A stretch of 64,000 nt of DNA from Citrobacter sp. JGM124 (GTDB lineage: Bacteria; Pseudomonadota; Gammaproteobacteria; Enterobacterales; Enterobacteriaceae), in the NCBI RefSeq assembly GCF_018257795.1, contig NZ_JAERJD010000003.1, positions 310,001 to 374,000 of the forward strand. The letters run 5' to 3'. Position 1 is the first letter of the stretch. Each line of letters starts with the position of its first letter. Shown here piece by piece: positions 13,201-21,997 of this stretch. Both the position numbers and the translations under genes were made by a program. The notes beneath the pieces were generated by a model. That model searched no databases and was not told the DNA's origin. It was given only the letters and a program-made list of their open reading frames with translations.

Positions 13201-13611
13201 AACAAGCGGGGGGATAATCGTCCCGCAGAGGATCATTTTTATCCAGTCATTGAGGCTGGACAGGGGGTTTTCCTGGGGCAGGAAACGACGTAATAAGAGG
13301 GCGCCAGTTAGCGCTTCAATAATGTTGATAATGTCAAAAGCCAGTTTAATAAAACCGGACGAGTGCCAAAGATAAGTCGCAATATAGCTGCCAGCGACAC
13401 AAAACAAGGCGATAAAAGGCCACCGTTTAATGGGGTTACGATAAAACGCCGCCATCATCAATGCGCTGACTAACCACAGGGGCGTCACTGTCCCGTTAAT
13501 ATCTGCCAGGGTCAGCGTATAGAGAGTGAAAATAAAGCTCAATAATCCCAGACTGAATAACAGTATCCGTGCCCGCTGTGCGGTTTCTTGTTGTCGTTTA
13601 TTTAGCGTCAT
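10279..13611 (-). CDS. dgcE: DgcE, membrane diguanylate cyclase with MASE1, PAS, GGDEF and degenerate EAL regions
   Basis: Makes cyclic di-GMP from two GTP at the inner membrane; the E. coli counterpart (YegE) promotes curli and biofilm formation. Order in the 1110-aa product: about eight N-terminal membrane helices (MASE1, roughly residues 15-300), several PAS domains, then the intact active-site motif GGDEF at residues 762-766. RTGD lies exactly five residues before GGDEF, so the product-inhibition I-site (RxxD) is kept. The C-terminal EAL-like domain is degenerate (VAQPIAH near residue 877 where an EAL motif would be), so phosphodiesterase activity is not expected. The ATG at 13611 is preferred over an upstream TTG at 13632. 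Confidence 0.94.
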   Translation of the reverse strand: MTLNKRQQETAQRARILLFSLGLLSFIFTLYTLTLADINGTVTPLWLVSALMMAAFYRNPIKRWPFIALFCVAGSYIATYLWHSSGFIKLAFDIINIIEALTGALLLRRFLPQENPLSSLNDWIKMILCGTIIPPLVGGILATFVMLSANMPATKGFFIWLSSGAVGTLALLPVGLLYQPGILSRPVDRRWMVESFFTLVITLVLGYLSLRFLPSPLTFIVVFLMWSAIRLPRLHAFILFFVALLVLSTVISMGHFLQGTSNTEVLAYTPWLPFLMLLLPANTMTMVMYAFREERKLISESETRFRNAMEYSAIGMALVSTEGRWLQVNHSLCQFLGYSVNQLQALTFQQITWPGDLKTDLHKLGLLAQGEINSYSIEKRYYTSEGNIVWALLTVSVVRDQASEPLYYIAQIEDINELKHSEQVNRHLMERITLANEAGGVGIWEWDLVNKSMSWDKRMFELYEMSQQTVPTYKLWLQLVLPEDRPSVEKFIQSALKNNEHFKLEFRIRVKEGIRHIRSFANRVLARNGETERLLGINMDMTEVKELNEALYQEKERLHITLDSIGEAVICTDIHMTVTFMNPIAETLSGCSQKEAIGQPIQRVLHMTLGDSGPELTDIYSGPISHALNEQDVVLHSRHGASYDIHYTLTPLTTLDGNNIGSVMVIHDVTESKNMLKQLSYSASHDSLTHLANRYSFENQLRQSLQEAIEYRQQHALVFIDLDRFKQVNDSAGHAAGDALLRELSAMVLSLLRTGDLLARLGGDEFALLLPNCSVENARYISESIIHNINHYKFIWDGEQYRIGASAGITRIDSNNAVAEEVLSQADIACYASKNSGRGRVTLYDPQQFNASGGDEHLLAQEQHDIIHRNPMMIVAQPIAHSRVSTATSFYFLSLRFWRNDSEVINETTFRAQLQNPGLQYELDKRVIKEFFNRFATPLTQKGFGFTLPISAVGLSSKVLINELLNALAIHKMPARLLHLCISSEALCHASQQLSDNLQYLHKSGCRLLISHVNRAPEMLNTLSSHLFDYVMIDSDLMVNIHDNVMNEMMVSIIHGHAHRMSLRSIAGPAETQQQFDTLSAIGIDLLFGEAVAAAQPLDLLLSQSYFAIN

Positions 13612-13955
13612 TACTGCCCATCCGCCAGGCAATAGCCCAGGGCGAAGATAATAAAAAAAATGAATTTGAACTATGCTAGTACAAACTATTGATAATTCCT
13701 ACGAACCTTTTGTTAAAAATATCCGATATCATAGGGTAAAGATGATGCCGAATCGGGAACGGCACACCGTCGGTTAACCGGGAAAATAGCCTGTTTCAGT
13801 AAATAAAAATGAATTCTCCGGGCGTTATGTCAATGGATCCAGTAAATAGGCAATGTTTCAGGCTGGTATCAGTCAGCGGTTAACTCTATAATTGCGAGGT
13901 TTGGCATGCATTTGCCTCCCTCCCATATAACTTTTTGTATTCAGGCCGTAAAAAC

Positions 13956-14597
13956 ATGACTGAACAGTCTCATCAATGCGTCATTATTGGAATAGCCGGC
14001 GCATCGGCTTCAGGGAAAAGCCTTATTGCCAGTACTCTCTACCGAGAGTTACGTGAACAAGTAGGTGATGAGCACATCGGTGTCATACCAGAAGACAGCT
14101 ATTATAAAGATCAAAGCCATCTCTCCATGGAAGAACGGGTAAAAACCAACTACGATCACCCCAGCGCCATGGATCACAGTTTGCTGTTTCAGCATTTACA
14201 AATGCTGAAAGCCGGGCACCCGATTGAACTGCCGGTTTATAGCTATGTGGAACATACCCGCATGGAAAAAAGCATCCATCTGGTGCCGAAGAAAGTGATT
14301 ATTCTTGAAGGTATTTTGCTGCTTACGGATGCCCGTTTGCGCGACGAGATGAATTTCTCTATTTTCGTTGATACCCCCCTGGATATCTGTCTGATGCGTC
14401 GTATGAAGCGTGATGTTAATGAACGTGGGCGTTCAATGGACTCGGTTATGGCTCAGTACCAAAAAACGGTCAGACCTATGTTCCTGCAGTTTATTGAACC
14501 TTCCAAACAGTATGCCGACATTATTGTGCCCCGTGGTGGTAAAAACCGTATTGCTATCGATATCCTGAAAGCGAAAATTTCGCAGTTTTTTGAATAA
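13956..14597 (+). CDS. udk: Uridine kinase
   Basis: Cytosolic pyrimidine salvage enzyme that phosphorylates uridine and cytidine to UMP and CMP using GTP or ATP. The product is 213 aa, the usual length. The P-loop [11 protein letters not shown] is at the N-terminus, and the base-recognition region YDHPSAMD and [13 protein letters not shown] follow. The ATG at 13956 ([11 protein letters not shown]) is chosen; a TTG seven codons upstream is in frame but does not match the family start. It is followed 151 bp later by dcd, another pyrimidine gene, on the same strand. Confidence 0.97.
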   Translation: MTEQSHQCVIIGIAGASASGKSLIASTLYRELREQVGDEHIGVIPEDSYYKDQSHLSMEERVKTNYDHPSAMDHSLLFQHLQMLKAGHPIELPVYSYVEHTRMEKSIHLVPKKVIILEGILLLTDARLRDEMNFSIFVDTPLDICLMRRMKRDVNERGRSMDSVMAQYQKTVRPMFLQFIEPSKQYADIIVPRGGKNRIAIDILKAKISQFFE

Positions 14598-14748
14598 GAT
14601 ATCCTGTAGTGGGGTGAGGGACTTATCCAGACAACGGTTATTCCTGGCCTCGTTTTGCCCCCTCCGGGGCTGAACCCTGTGCCAGTAACCTGTGTGGGAT
14701 AAGTTCTGATGACTGATAGCTTACTGAATTGTATAAGGAGAACCGTTC

Positions 14749-15330
14749 ATGCGTTTATGTGACAGCGATATCGAGGCCTGGCTGAACGACGGCCGTTTAA
14801 CCATTTCCCCCCGTCCACCTGTTGAGCGCATTAACGGAGCCACGGTGGATGTCCGTCTGGGGAATAAATTCAGAACCTTTAGCGGGCATACCGCCGCATT
14901 TATCGATCTGAGTGGCCCAAAAGACGAAGTGAGTGCCGCTCTGGAACGGGTGATGAGCGAAGAAATCTCCCTTAATGAGGGGGAGGCTTTCTTTCTCCAC
15001 CCCGGGGAGCTTGCCCTGGCGGTAACCCTGGAGTCCGTTACCCTGCCGGCGGATTTAGTTGGCTGGCTGGACGGGCGTTCCTCCCTTGCCAGACTGGGTC
15101 TGATGGTGCATGTCACGGCACATCGTATTGATCCCGGCTGGCACGGCTGTATTGTTCTGGAGTTCTATAATTCAGGTAAATTGCCGTTAGCCCTGCGTCC
15201 GGGTATGCTGATTGGCGCCCTGAGTTTTGAACCCCTGAGTGGGCCCGCTGCCCGCCCTTATAATCGCCGTCAGGATGCGAAATATCGTGATCAGCAAGGG
15301 GCTGTAGCGAGCCGTATCGATAAAGACTAA
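14749..15330 (+). CDS. dcd: dCTP deaminase
   Basis: Converts dCTP to dUTP, the main source of dUMP for dTMP synthesis in enteric bacteria. It is 193 aa, the exact family length, starting [12 protein letters not shown] and ending [10 protein letters not shown]. The active-site segment [20 protein letters not shown] is intact. A clear Shine-Dalgarno (AAGGAG) precedes the ATG. It is followed 28 bp later by asmA, the conserved enteric arrangement. Confidence 0.97.
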   Translation: MRLCDSDIEAWLNDGRLTISPRPPVERINGATVDVRLGNKFRTFSGHTAAFIDLSGPKDEVSAALERVMSEEISLNEGEAFFLHPGELALAVTLESVTLPADLVGWLDGRSSLARLGLMVHVTAHRIDPGWHGCIVLEFYNSGKLPLALRPGMLIGALSFEPLSGPAARPYNRRQDAKYRDQQGAVASRIDKD

Positions 15331-15358
15331 AGCCTGCTCACCATGAGAAGAGGATGCT

Positions 15359-17191
15359 ATGAAACGACTTTTAACCACATTGATGATTTTACTGGTGGTC
15401 ATAGTGGCAGGCCTTTCTGCATTAATTTTATTGGTCAATCCCAATGACTTTCGTGCCTATATGGTGCAGCAGGTTGAAGAGCGCAGCGGCTATCAGCTCA
15501 AGCTTGAAGGGCCACTGCGCTGGCATGTCTGGCCGCAACTGAGCATTTTGTCCGGGCGCATGTCGCTGACAGCCCCGGGAGCCAGCCAGCCTGTCGTCAG
15601 TGCTGAAAATATGCGCCTTGATGTGGCATTAATGCCGTTACTGTCCCATCAGTTACGGGTTAATCAGGTCATGATCAAAGACGCTGTTGTACAGCTCACC
15701 CCCCAGAGCCAGAAACAGACATCAGCCAATGCTCCCGTCGCTCCAAAAGATAACCAGCCCGCCCCGCATCGCTCACATGGCTGGTCATTTGATATTGGCA
15801 AATTACAGGTGGTGGATTCGGTACTGGTATTACAGCGTCCGGATGAAGAACAAATCACGGTTCGCAATATCAACCTTGATATGCAACAGGACGCGAACAA
15901 ACAGGCACAAATTGAGCTCAGTAGCCAGATTAATCGTGACCAGCGTGATTTAAGCTTCTCCCTGGAAGCAAGCCTCGACCTCAGTGACTACCCTAATCAG
16001 TTAAATGCTCAAGTCTCCTCCCTGAGCTATCAGTACCAGGGGGCCGGGTTACTGGCAGAAGGAATTAAAGGAACCGGTGAATTCCAGTTACACTGGAAAG
16101 ACGGGCAGGGTGCCCCTGAACTGAGCCTGAGTGTGGCACAGTTCAGTGCCAACGACAGCGACCTGCAGGGCGACGTGAGTTATACCCAGGGGGAGACGGC
16201 TGATCTGGTGGTAAACCTGCACGCCCGCAAACTTAACATCGATAACTTGCTGATTAACGATAAAGGCAAAGGCCCGGATATCGTGGCCAATCAACCCCGC
16301 CCAGTGGTTGCAGAACATCAGGAACCTGACTACCAGGGTTTGCGCACCACCAACGCGGTGATCAACCTTTCAGCCGACAGCCTGCGCTGGCGTGGTCTTA
16401 ACCTGACCGGCCTGCAGACTCAGCTCACTAACCACCAGGGCCTGTTAACCATTGAGCAGCTCAACGGCACCCTGGGGTCGGGAACCCTTTCCCTGCCAGG
16501 CTCACTGGATGTACGCAATTCGGTGCCAGAATACCGATTCCAGCCCCAGCTGAAAAATATCGATATGGGAACCATTCTTGGGGCATTTGACTATCCCCAG
16601 GTGGTGAATGGCCGACTGTCACTCACGGGTAACCTTACGGGGCATGATCTCAGTGCCGCAGCGTTCCGTAACCAATGGCAGGGGGATGCAAAAATATCCC
16701 TGAATCAGGCCCGCCTGGAAGGGATGAACTTCCAGCAACTTATCCAACAGGCCGTAAGCCGCTCTACTGATGGTATTAGCATTCTCAATAACTACGACAA
16801 TACCACCGCCCTGGATAGCCTCAGTACCCAGGCTCGGTTAAATAACGGCAATGTGACCCTGAACGCCCTGTCAGGCCAGTCGAGCATGCTGTCTCTCACC
16901 GGGAGTGGTAACGTGAATCTGGTACGTGAAGTCTGTGATATGGAGTTTCATATCCGGGTGAACGGCGGCTGGCAGGGCAGCAATAACAAACTGATAAGTT
17001 TACTGGAAAGTGCTTCTATCCCATTACGGGTCTACGGCCCATGGCAGCAATTAAGCTACAGTTTACCCATTGAGCAAATCCTGCGTAACTTGTTACAAAA
17101 CAATGTGAAACAACGGGTGAGCCAATGGCTGGATAATAATGTGGAACGCCGGGGCGTGAACGATATTAAACAGTTGCTGGATGGCCTGTAA
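15359..17191 (+). CDS. asmA: AsmA, AsmA-like envelope protein
   Basis: Inner-membrane-anchored periplasmic protein of 610 aa (about 617 in E. coli). It has one N-terminal membrane helix (residues 5-27, TLMILLVVIVAGLSALILLV), the AsmA N-terminal domain, then a long beta-rich periplasmic part. AsmA-family proteins are thought to be bridge-like lipid carriers that affect outer-membrane composition; asmA was found through suppression of OmpF assembly mutants. It lies in a conserved position after dcd, and a hairpin with a T-rich tail follows at about 17376. Confidence 0.94.
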   Translation: MKRLLTTLMILLVVIVAGLSALILLVNPNDFRAYMVQQVEERSGYQLKLEGPLRWHVWPQLSILSGRMSLTAPGASQPVVSAENMRLDVALMPLLSHQLRVNQVMIKDAVVQLTPQSQKQTSANAPVAPKDNQPAPHRSHGWSFDIGKLQVVDSVLVLQRPDEEQITVRNINLDMQQDANKQAQIELSSQINRDQRDLSFSLEASLDLSDYPNQLNAQVSSLSYQYQGAGLLAEGIKGTGEFQLHWKDGQGAPELSLSVAQFSANDSDLQGDVSYTQGETADLVVNLHARKLNIDNLLINDKGKGPDIVANQPRPVVAEHQEPDYQGLRTTNAVINLSADSLRWRGLNLTGLQTQLTNHQGLLTIEQLNGTLGSGTLSLPGSLDVRNSVPEYRFQPQLKNIDMGTILGAFDYPQVVNGRLSLTGNLTGHDLSAAAFRNQWQGDAKISLNQARLEGMNFQQLIQQAVSRSTDGISILNNYDNTTALDSLSTQARLNNGNVTLNALSGQSSMLSLTGSGNVNLVREVCDMEFHIRVNGGWQGSNNKLISLLESASIPLRVYGPWQQLSYSLPIEQILRNLLQNNVKQRVSQWLDNNVERRGVNDIKQLLDGL

Positions 17192-17375
17192 CGGCCAGGC
17201 CGCCCGGGGCGGATGGCAATGATCCCTCAGCCCCGGGCCCGGAAAGCCCTTTTTATCATCAGGTGTGATACTCCCCCAGGCGGCGGCGGGATCGGGAATG
17301 CAGCGGTTACCCGCCAGCCCGCGCACGCAATACAAGTGATCAGGGAAAACAGGGGCCGTGGCAAGAAACCGGGCT

Positions 17376-17398
17376 ACAGGCAGGGCATTGCCTGTTTT
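17376..17398 (+). terminator. Possible asmA terminator
   Basis: ACAGGCA (17376-17382) pairs with TGCCTGT (17389-17395), followed by TTTTATT. The stem is short but the T-rich tail is in the right place, about 185 bp after the asmA stop. Confidence 0.45.
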
Positions 17399-17644
17399 AT
17401 TGGTTCAAGGCCCTGTTGCCGATGCGCAGACGTTAGGGCATCTATCTCCCCGTACATTGATACCTGGTCTTCTGATTGTCACTATCACAGACAAAATTGT
17501 GCACAATTTCCAAGTTAAGGGTAGCCAGACTTGTAAATAGCGCCTATTTTGGATGGGCATTTTGGGAGGGGCAGGGAATAAGCCCACTGTTGATGGCGGA
17601 TACCCCTTAAAAACTGGCCCTGTCATCACCAAACAATCGTTGTT

Positions 17645-17680
17645 CAGTACACTGGTAGCTTTTGAGCCAGGGGCGGTAGC
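17645..17680 (+). promoter_or_regulatory. First JUMPstart element with ops core
   Basis: A 36-base JUMPstart element whose core GAGCCAGGGGCGGTAGC includes the ops-type GGCGGTAGC at 17672-17680. In enterobacteria ops in the nontemplate strand of a paused elongation complex recruits RfaH, which suppresses termination in long surface-polysaccharide operons. It differs from the second copy at 20640-20675 at only two positions. Here it precedes a single glycosyltransferase gene. Confidence 0.88.
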
Positions 17681-17941
17681 TTTCCTTAAATTTATGAGAG
17701 TTCCATGACAGATAGCCTTAAATACCGGTTGGTCTGGGGGTAACGAAATCCGAAATAAATGATAGATTTTCCACCGGCAGACCAGAGAATGCCGGTCTGC
17801 GCCTGTGAAAAGGCATTATTTTGCACCTGCAATGAAAAACTTTAGGTGCATGCCATGCGTTAGTCATCGGCACGATTTTATGGCAGGTTCAGAAGTATCT
17901 GCTGATTGACAATTTGTTAATTGTGGTACGTTATATATATG

Positions 17942-19039
17942 ATGCGTAAAATAAAAGCCTTAAATCGGGCACGTAATTTAAAAACAAAAAAAATAAAAAA
18001 TGCAACTCGGCTATTTAAGTATCGTTTATTCTACCGGGGAAAAACCACACTAAACGCCAGTGAATATCATTCAGTCTGTGTGTTCCTGCACGCCCAAATG
18101 ATAGGTGACGCACTGGTAACCAGCGGGTTTATTAACCGATTAAGGCAACAAGGTTTCGATGTCTCAGTCGTGGTTAATGAAAAAATCGCCACACTGTTTG
18201 ACTCCATGCTGACTGCCGATGCCGTTTACGTCATTGATCATAAAAATGTAAAAACAATCGCGTCACAACTAAAGGAGAAGGGCATTGACCTGGTTGTTGA
18301 CTTCTCTGACTTTGAAAACACCAGTGTATTGAGGGAAAAAACACTCTCATTGATAAATTGCAAGCATGCGATAGGCTTCAATAACCCGGTCAACACCACC
18401 TATGATACCAACATTATCACACCCGAGTCGGTGCATATCACTGAACGTATGACCCGCGTGTTATCCCTGCTGGGTATTCAGGAAAATCTCAGCCCACTGT
18501 TAGTGTTTAAGGATGCGGTGATGGCGGATACCCGGCATTTCGCTGAATCTCTGGGGAAAAAACTGATAATCGTTAACCCCTTTGCATCAATGAATATTCG
18601 CTCTCTTTCTATGTCACAGATATACAGCGTGCTGGATTATCTGGAGCAATTAACAGGTCATATTACGGTGATTTTTGATTTGGGTGTGGAGATTGATTTA
18701 TCAAAATATCAGCATATTGTGCTGAACCCTTTCAGAGATATACCAAGATCATTCGCATTAGTGCAATTTGCTGACTTTGTTATTACTGTCGACACATCAG
18801 TTGTCCATCTCTCATCAATACTGAATATTAAGCAATACTGTATATACAATAATCGTAAATTTAACGAAAAATTTGAGAATAATATTGCCTGGGGGCCCAA
18901 CAGCTCCCTGGCGGTACCGTTCTACACCAATGAGTTTATCGGGTCAGACAATGGGGATGATGTCAGCAAGTTTGATATTTCACTGCTGATTAATCGTATC
19001 GCATCAGACCTTAATGAGAGTGCCCGGGCACCTTGCTAA
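17942..19039 (+). CDS. Glycosyltransferase family 9 (heptosyltransferase-like) protein
   Basis: A GT-B enzyme resembling LPS heptosyltransferases. After a basic N-terminus it has HAQMIGDALVTSGFINRLRQ (the GT9 nucleotide-sugar-domain opening seen in WaaC/WaaF) and, near the C-terminus, FVITVDTSVVHLSSIL, which corresponds to the family stretch D-(S/T)-G-x-x-H. It is 365 aa from ATG 17942; a second ATG lies directly before, at 17939, and an in-frame TTG at 17921 is unlikely. It stands alone behind a JUMPstart element, so RfaH control is likely. The acceptor could be LPS core or another glycan; the sugar cannot be read from sequence. Confidence 0.8.
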   Translation: MRKIKALNRARNLKTKKIKNATRLFKYRLFYRGKTTLNASEYHSVCVFLHAQMIGDALVTSGFINRLRQQGFDVSVVVNEKIATLFDSMLTADAVYVIDHKNVKTIASQLKEKGIDLVVDFSDFENTSVLREKTLSLINCKHAIGFNNPVNTTYDTNIITPESVHITERMTRVLSLLGIQENLSPLLVFKDAVMADTRHFAESLGKKLIIVNPFASMNIRSLSMSQIYSVLDYLEQLTGHITVIFDLGVEIDLSKYQHIVLNPFRDIPRSFALVQFADFVITVDTSVVHLSSILNIKQYCIYNNRKFNEKFENNIAWGPNSSLAVPFYTNEFIGSDNGDDVSKFDISLLINRIASDLNESARAPC

Positions 19040-19520
19040 CCTGACTCGGGTCGATAGTTTCCGCGCAAGGCTAAAAAGAGTGATAAGTTACCCCTGAAGA
19101 TAAAGCTAAAAAGGGTGACACGAATTTTTGCCGGGTCACAGGCAGCTACTGGCACCTCATATTACGCTATTGCGTTGGAAGAAATAGCTTATAGAATCAA
19201 TAATTAAGAGTAAAATTTATACAATTATCTGAATTAATGCACCAAAAGAATCTAATTGTCACTTTGTTATGCCAGATACACTTCATAAGCATTCGTTCAC
19301 AAGTTACAATAAGGTAAACTACCAAGGAAAGCAGGCAGCAGCGGCTACCTTTACCTGGGGCATGCATCCATTTGGCTGAAGTCCCGATGAAACAACGAAG
19401 GCAAGTCCGTTTGCTTGCTACATTAACAAAAAACGAGTGAGCTAAATCACCCAGTAGCCAGGTGAACAACAATATAGCTCAACCATGACCGGAAAGGCTC
19501 TCCGGATGAGGCACGCCAGC
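19040..19520 (+). other. Intergenic region upstream of galF
   Basis: 481 bp with no supported gene. A small imperfect direct repeat is visible (GCTAAAAAGAGTGATA at 19070-19085 and GCTAAAAAGGGTGACA at 19105-19120, 14 of 16 identical, start to start 35 bp). The galF promoter must lie here, but I cannot place it with confidence. An open minus-strand frame here has no family features. Confidence 0.5.
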
Positions 19521-20417
19521 ATGACAACGAATTTAAAAGCGGTGATCCCGGTAGCGGGACTGGGAATGCAGCTGTTACCTGCCACGAAGGCCATTCCTAA
19601 AGAGATGCTCCCCATCGTTGATAAACCGATGATTCAGTACATCGTCGATGAGATAGTCGCGGCGGGTATCAAAGAGATCGTGCTGGTGACTCATTCTTCT
19701 AAAAATGCGGTTGAGAACCACTTTGACACCTCCTACGAACTGGAAGCCCTGCTGGAACAGCGGGTGAAACGTCAGTTACTGGCAGAAGTGCAGTCCATCT
19801 GCCCGCCGGGCGTCACCATCATGAACGTACGTCAGCCACAGCCCCTTGGCCTGGGGCACTCCATTCTTTGTGCCCGGCATATTATCGGCCATAACCCGTT
19901 TGTGGTGGTACTGCCAGATGTGGTCATTGATGACGCCAGCGCCGACCCGCTACGCTACAACCTGGCGGCGATGATTGCCCGCTTCCACGACACCCAGCGC
20001 AGCCAGGTACTGGCCAAACACCAGAGTGGTGATTTGTCTGAATATTCGGTGATTAAAACTGAGACTGCCCTCACCAGCGAAGGGGATATCAGCCGCATTG
20101 TCGACTTTGTTGAAAAACCAGACCAGCCACAAACCCTTGATTCCGACCTGATGGCAGTTGGCCGCTATGTACTGTCGGAAGATATCTGGCCGCTGCTGGC
20201 AAAAACACAACCAGGTGCCTGGGGCCGTATCCAGCTTACCGATGCCATTGCAGAACTGAATAAACACCAGCCCGTGGAAGCCATGCAAATGACCGGTGAA
20301 AGCTACGACTGTGGCAAAAAGCTGGGCTATATGCAGGCCTTTGTCCAGTACGGCTTGCGTAACCGCAAGGAAGGGCAGAAGTTTCGAGCACACTTACTGA
20401 GCCTGCTTGAGAAATGA
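19521..20417 (+). CDS. galF: GalF, UTP-glucose-1-phosphate uridylyltransferase paralogue
   Basis: Paralogue of GalU that is thought to modulate UDP-glucose formation and marks the left border of enteric O-antigen loci. It is 298 aa, starting [20 protein letters not shown]. GalU has GLGTR at the nucleotide-binding loop; here T-R is replaced by M-Q, the GalF-type substitution that goes with low catalytic activity. [19 protein letters not shown] and [12 protein letters not shown] match the family. The ATG at 19521 is chosen by the family N-terminus; an in-frame ATG at 19506 is possible. A strong terminator follows. Confidence 0.94.
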   Translation: MTTNLKAVIPVAGLGMQLLPATKAIPKEMLPIVDKPMIQYIVDEIVAAGIKEIVLVTHSSKNAVENHFDTSYELEALLEQRVKRQLLAEVQSICPPGVTIMNVRQPQPLGLGHSILCARHIIGHNPFVVVLPDVVIDDASADPLRYNLAAMIARFHDTQRSQVLAKHQSGDLSEYSVIKTETALTSEGDISRIVDFVEKPDQPQTLDSDLMAVGRYVLSEDIWPLLAKTQPGAWGRIQLTDAIAELNKHQPVEAMQMTGESYDCGKKLGYMQAFVQYGLRNRKEGQKFRAHLLSLLEK

Positions 20418-20459
20418 CCCCGTGATCACAATAAAAGATTACCAGCAAATGAAATAATA

Positions 20460-20516
20460 ACGGTAGCCTGACTCCTGAATAATATTATCCGGGATATCAG
20501 GGTGCCGTTTTTTTTT
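20460..20516 (+). terminator. galF terminator
   Basis: ACGGTAGCCTGA (20460-20471) pairs with TCAGGGTGCCGT (20497-20508) with one mismatch, followed by a run of T to 20516. It separates galF from the O-antigen transcript that begins further on. Confidence 0.75.
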
Positions 20517-20639
20517 GTGTGAATTTACAGCGTTAATATCGGCAAGTCAGCGTATCACTATCAGTGCAGGTTTAGGGATATTCGCCTCTTTTCGCTGTGA
20601 GCAGGAAAAGCTGGCTGCGTCAGTCAGTCATAAGTCATG

Positions 20640-20675
20640 CAGTGCACTGGTAGCTATTGAGCCAGGGGCGGTAGC
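20640..20675 (+). promoter_or_regulatory. Second JUMPstart element with ops core, head of the O-antigen operon
   Basis: 36 bases, 34 identical to the element at 17645-17680, including GAGCCAGGGGCGGTAGC. The ops-type GGCGGTAGC is at 20667-20675. Position between galF and the first O-antigen gene is the standard enterobacterial one. RfaH recruitment here would help transcription through about 6.5 kb of AT-rich genes. The untranslated leader after it (20676-20877) is very AT-rich; I cannot define the promoter, which should lie between 20517 and 20640. Confidence 0.92.
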
Positions 20676-20877
20676 ATGACAAAAGTTATATATAAAGATA
20701 TTGAAATTGATTATCTATATAAATAAATTACGATGATGAAGTGATTATCATTTATGAAGACTTACTTCACCATGAAAAACATTCATTGCATATATTAAAT
20801 AGATTTAATAAAGATTCAACAAGATAATATCTTAGATATCATCTAATTCCCATTCACTACTTGATTATTAAATTAAA

Positions 20878-21984
20878 ATGAATATAGGTATATTAGTCCC
20901 TACGATCACAGTTGGTGGGGCAGAGAAAATAGCGATCGAAACTGCATCGGGGTTAAAAAATGAGGATGATAATGTAGTATTGTTTGTTTTAAATAAAAAA
21001 AACAACGCCACTACATTAACTGTAAAGGATGGAATATCTCTTGTTTACATTAGCTCAAAAATAAAATTTTTTGAGTTGGCGCGAAAATTCAAGGAATTTA
21101 ATATTGATAAATGTTTGTGCTATCTTGAAAGGGCTAATTTTTTAGGTTTATGGGCGTGTTTATTAGCAGGTGTTGATTATTGTGCATCAGTGCATACGGC
21201 ACCAAGGGCTGCTTTTAGTAAAAGACCCATAATTAATCGATTTTTTATTAAACTGACATATAAAATAATCGCTATTTTAGACTTGAAAGTCATATGTGTA
21301 TCATCAGGTATAGAAGATGAGTTAAGAGCTGACTATGGGATTAAAAAAATAAAGACAATACCTAATTTTATTGATTGTGATGTTATAAATGAAAAGTCAA
21401 AAATAAACTCATACAACAACAATGATGAAATTGATTTTATTTTCGTAGGGAGAATTGAAACAGTCAAAGGTTGTGATGTGTTTATTGATTCTCTTATTTA
21501 TATATCTGATTGGATTTTGGATAATAAAATTAGAGTTGCTATTATTGGTGATGGGACAATGAAAGGGATGCTCGAAGAAAAAATAAATAGAAGCTCAATA
21601 GTAGCGAATGTTATTTTTCTTGGTGAATTAGATAATCCTTATGGAGCTATGGCTAAATCAAAAAATATTGTAGTACCTTCATATGCTGAAGGTTTTGGTT
21701 TGGTTATTCTTGAAGCATTGGCGTTGAATTTAAGAGTGATATATTCAAAATGTGATTTCGGGCCTAAAGAAATAATAAATAAATATTTCCCTGAATATGA
21801 ATATTTAGGATTCTTTAACCCGTCAGAAAATAGAGGTTTGGCAATTGAAGACTTGTCAAATAAAATAAAGATGGCATATGATAGAAAAGCTGATGATATA
21901 GATTGGAACGATAAGATAGAGAGAGTTAAACATTCTTTCAGCAGGGAAGAGGTTTGCTGTCAAATAAAAGAGTTTTTAGTTTAA
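20878..21984 (+). CDS. Glycosyltransferase family 4 protein (O-antigen)
   Basis: Retaining GT-B glycosyltransferase of 368 aa. The N-terminal half starts MNIGILVPTITVGGAEKIA, typical of GT4 (the GGAE loop). The C-terminal donor domain has FVGRIETVKGCDVFI and the E-x7-E motif in YAEGFGLVILEALAL. Presumably it adds one sugar to the undecaprenyl-linked O-unit on the cytoplasmic face. It is the first gene after the second JUMPstart, strongly AT-rich compared with galF and gnd, which suggests acquisition as a serotype cassette. No clear Shine-Dalgarno precedes the ATG. Donor and acceptor are unknown. Confidence 0.88.
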   Translation: MNIGILVPTITVGGAEKIAIETASGLKNEDDNVVLFVLNKKNNATTLTVKDGISLVYISSKIKFFELARKFKEFNIDKCLCYLERANFLGLWACLLAGVDYCASVHTAPRAAFSKRPIINRFFIKLTYKIIAILDLKVICVSSGIEDELRADYGIKKIKTIPNFIDCDVINEKSKINSYNNNDEIDFIFVGRIETVKGCDVFIDSLIYISDWILDNKIRVAIIGDGTMKGMLEEKINRSSIVANVIFLGELDNPYGAMAKSKNIVVPSYAEGFGLVILEALALNLRVIYSKCDFGPKEIINKYFPEYEYLGFFNPSENRGLAIEDLSNKIKMAYDRKADDIDWNDKIERVKHSFSREEVCCQIKEFLV

Positions 21985-21997
21985 ATCGGAGTTTAAC

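Larger units (their letters stand above)
17192..17938 (+). other. Long intergenic leader between asmA and the GT9 gene
   Basis: No convincing gene is present. It holds a probable asmA terminator (17376-17398), the first JUMPstart/ops element (17645-17680), and a 7-bp hairpin (GCAGACC 17777-17783 with GGTCTGC 17794-17800) in the presumed untranslated leader. The last 260 bases between ops and the coding start are unusually long. In E. coli this interval would begin the yegH/colanic acid region, which is absent here. Confidence 0.6.

Noticed and set aside
17583..18535. Shared words CCCACTGTT and GATGGCGGATACCC near 17583 and within the GT9 gene
   Set aside because: Short and in different spacing; likely chance rather than a functional repeat.
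19197..19472. 91-codon minus-strand open frame upstream of galF
   Set aside because: No domain or ribosome binding site; lies where the galF promoter should be.
17192..19520. Colanic acid or group 1 capsule genes (wza, wzb, wzc, wzi)
   Set aside because: None is present; only one GT9-type gene lies between asmA and galF.
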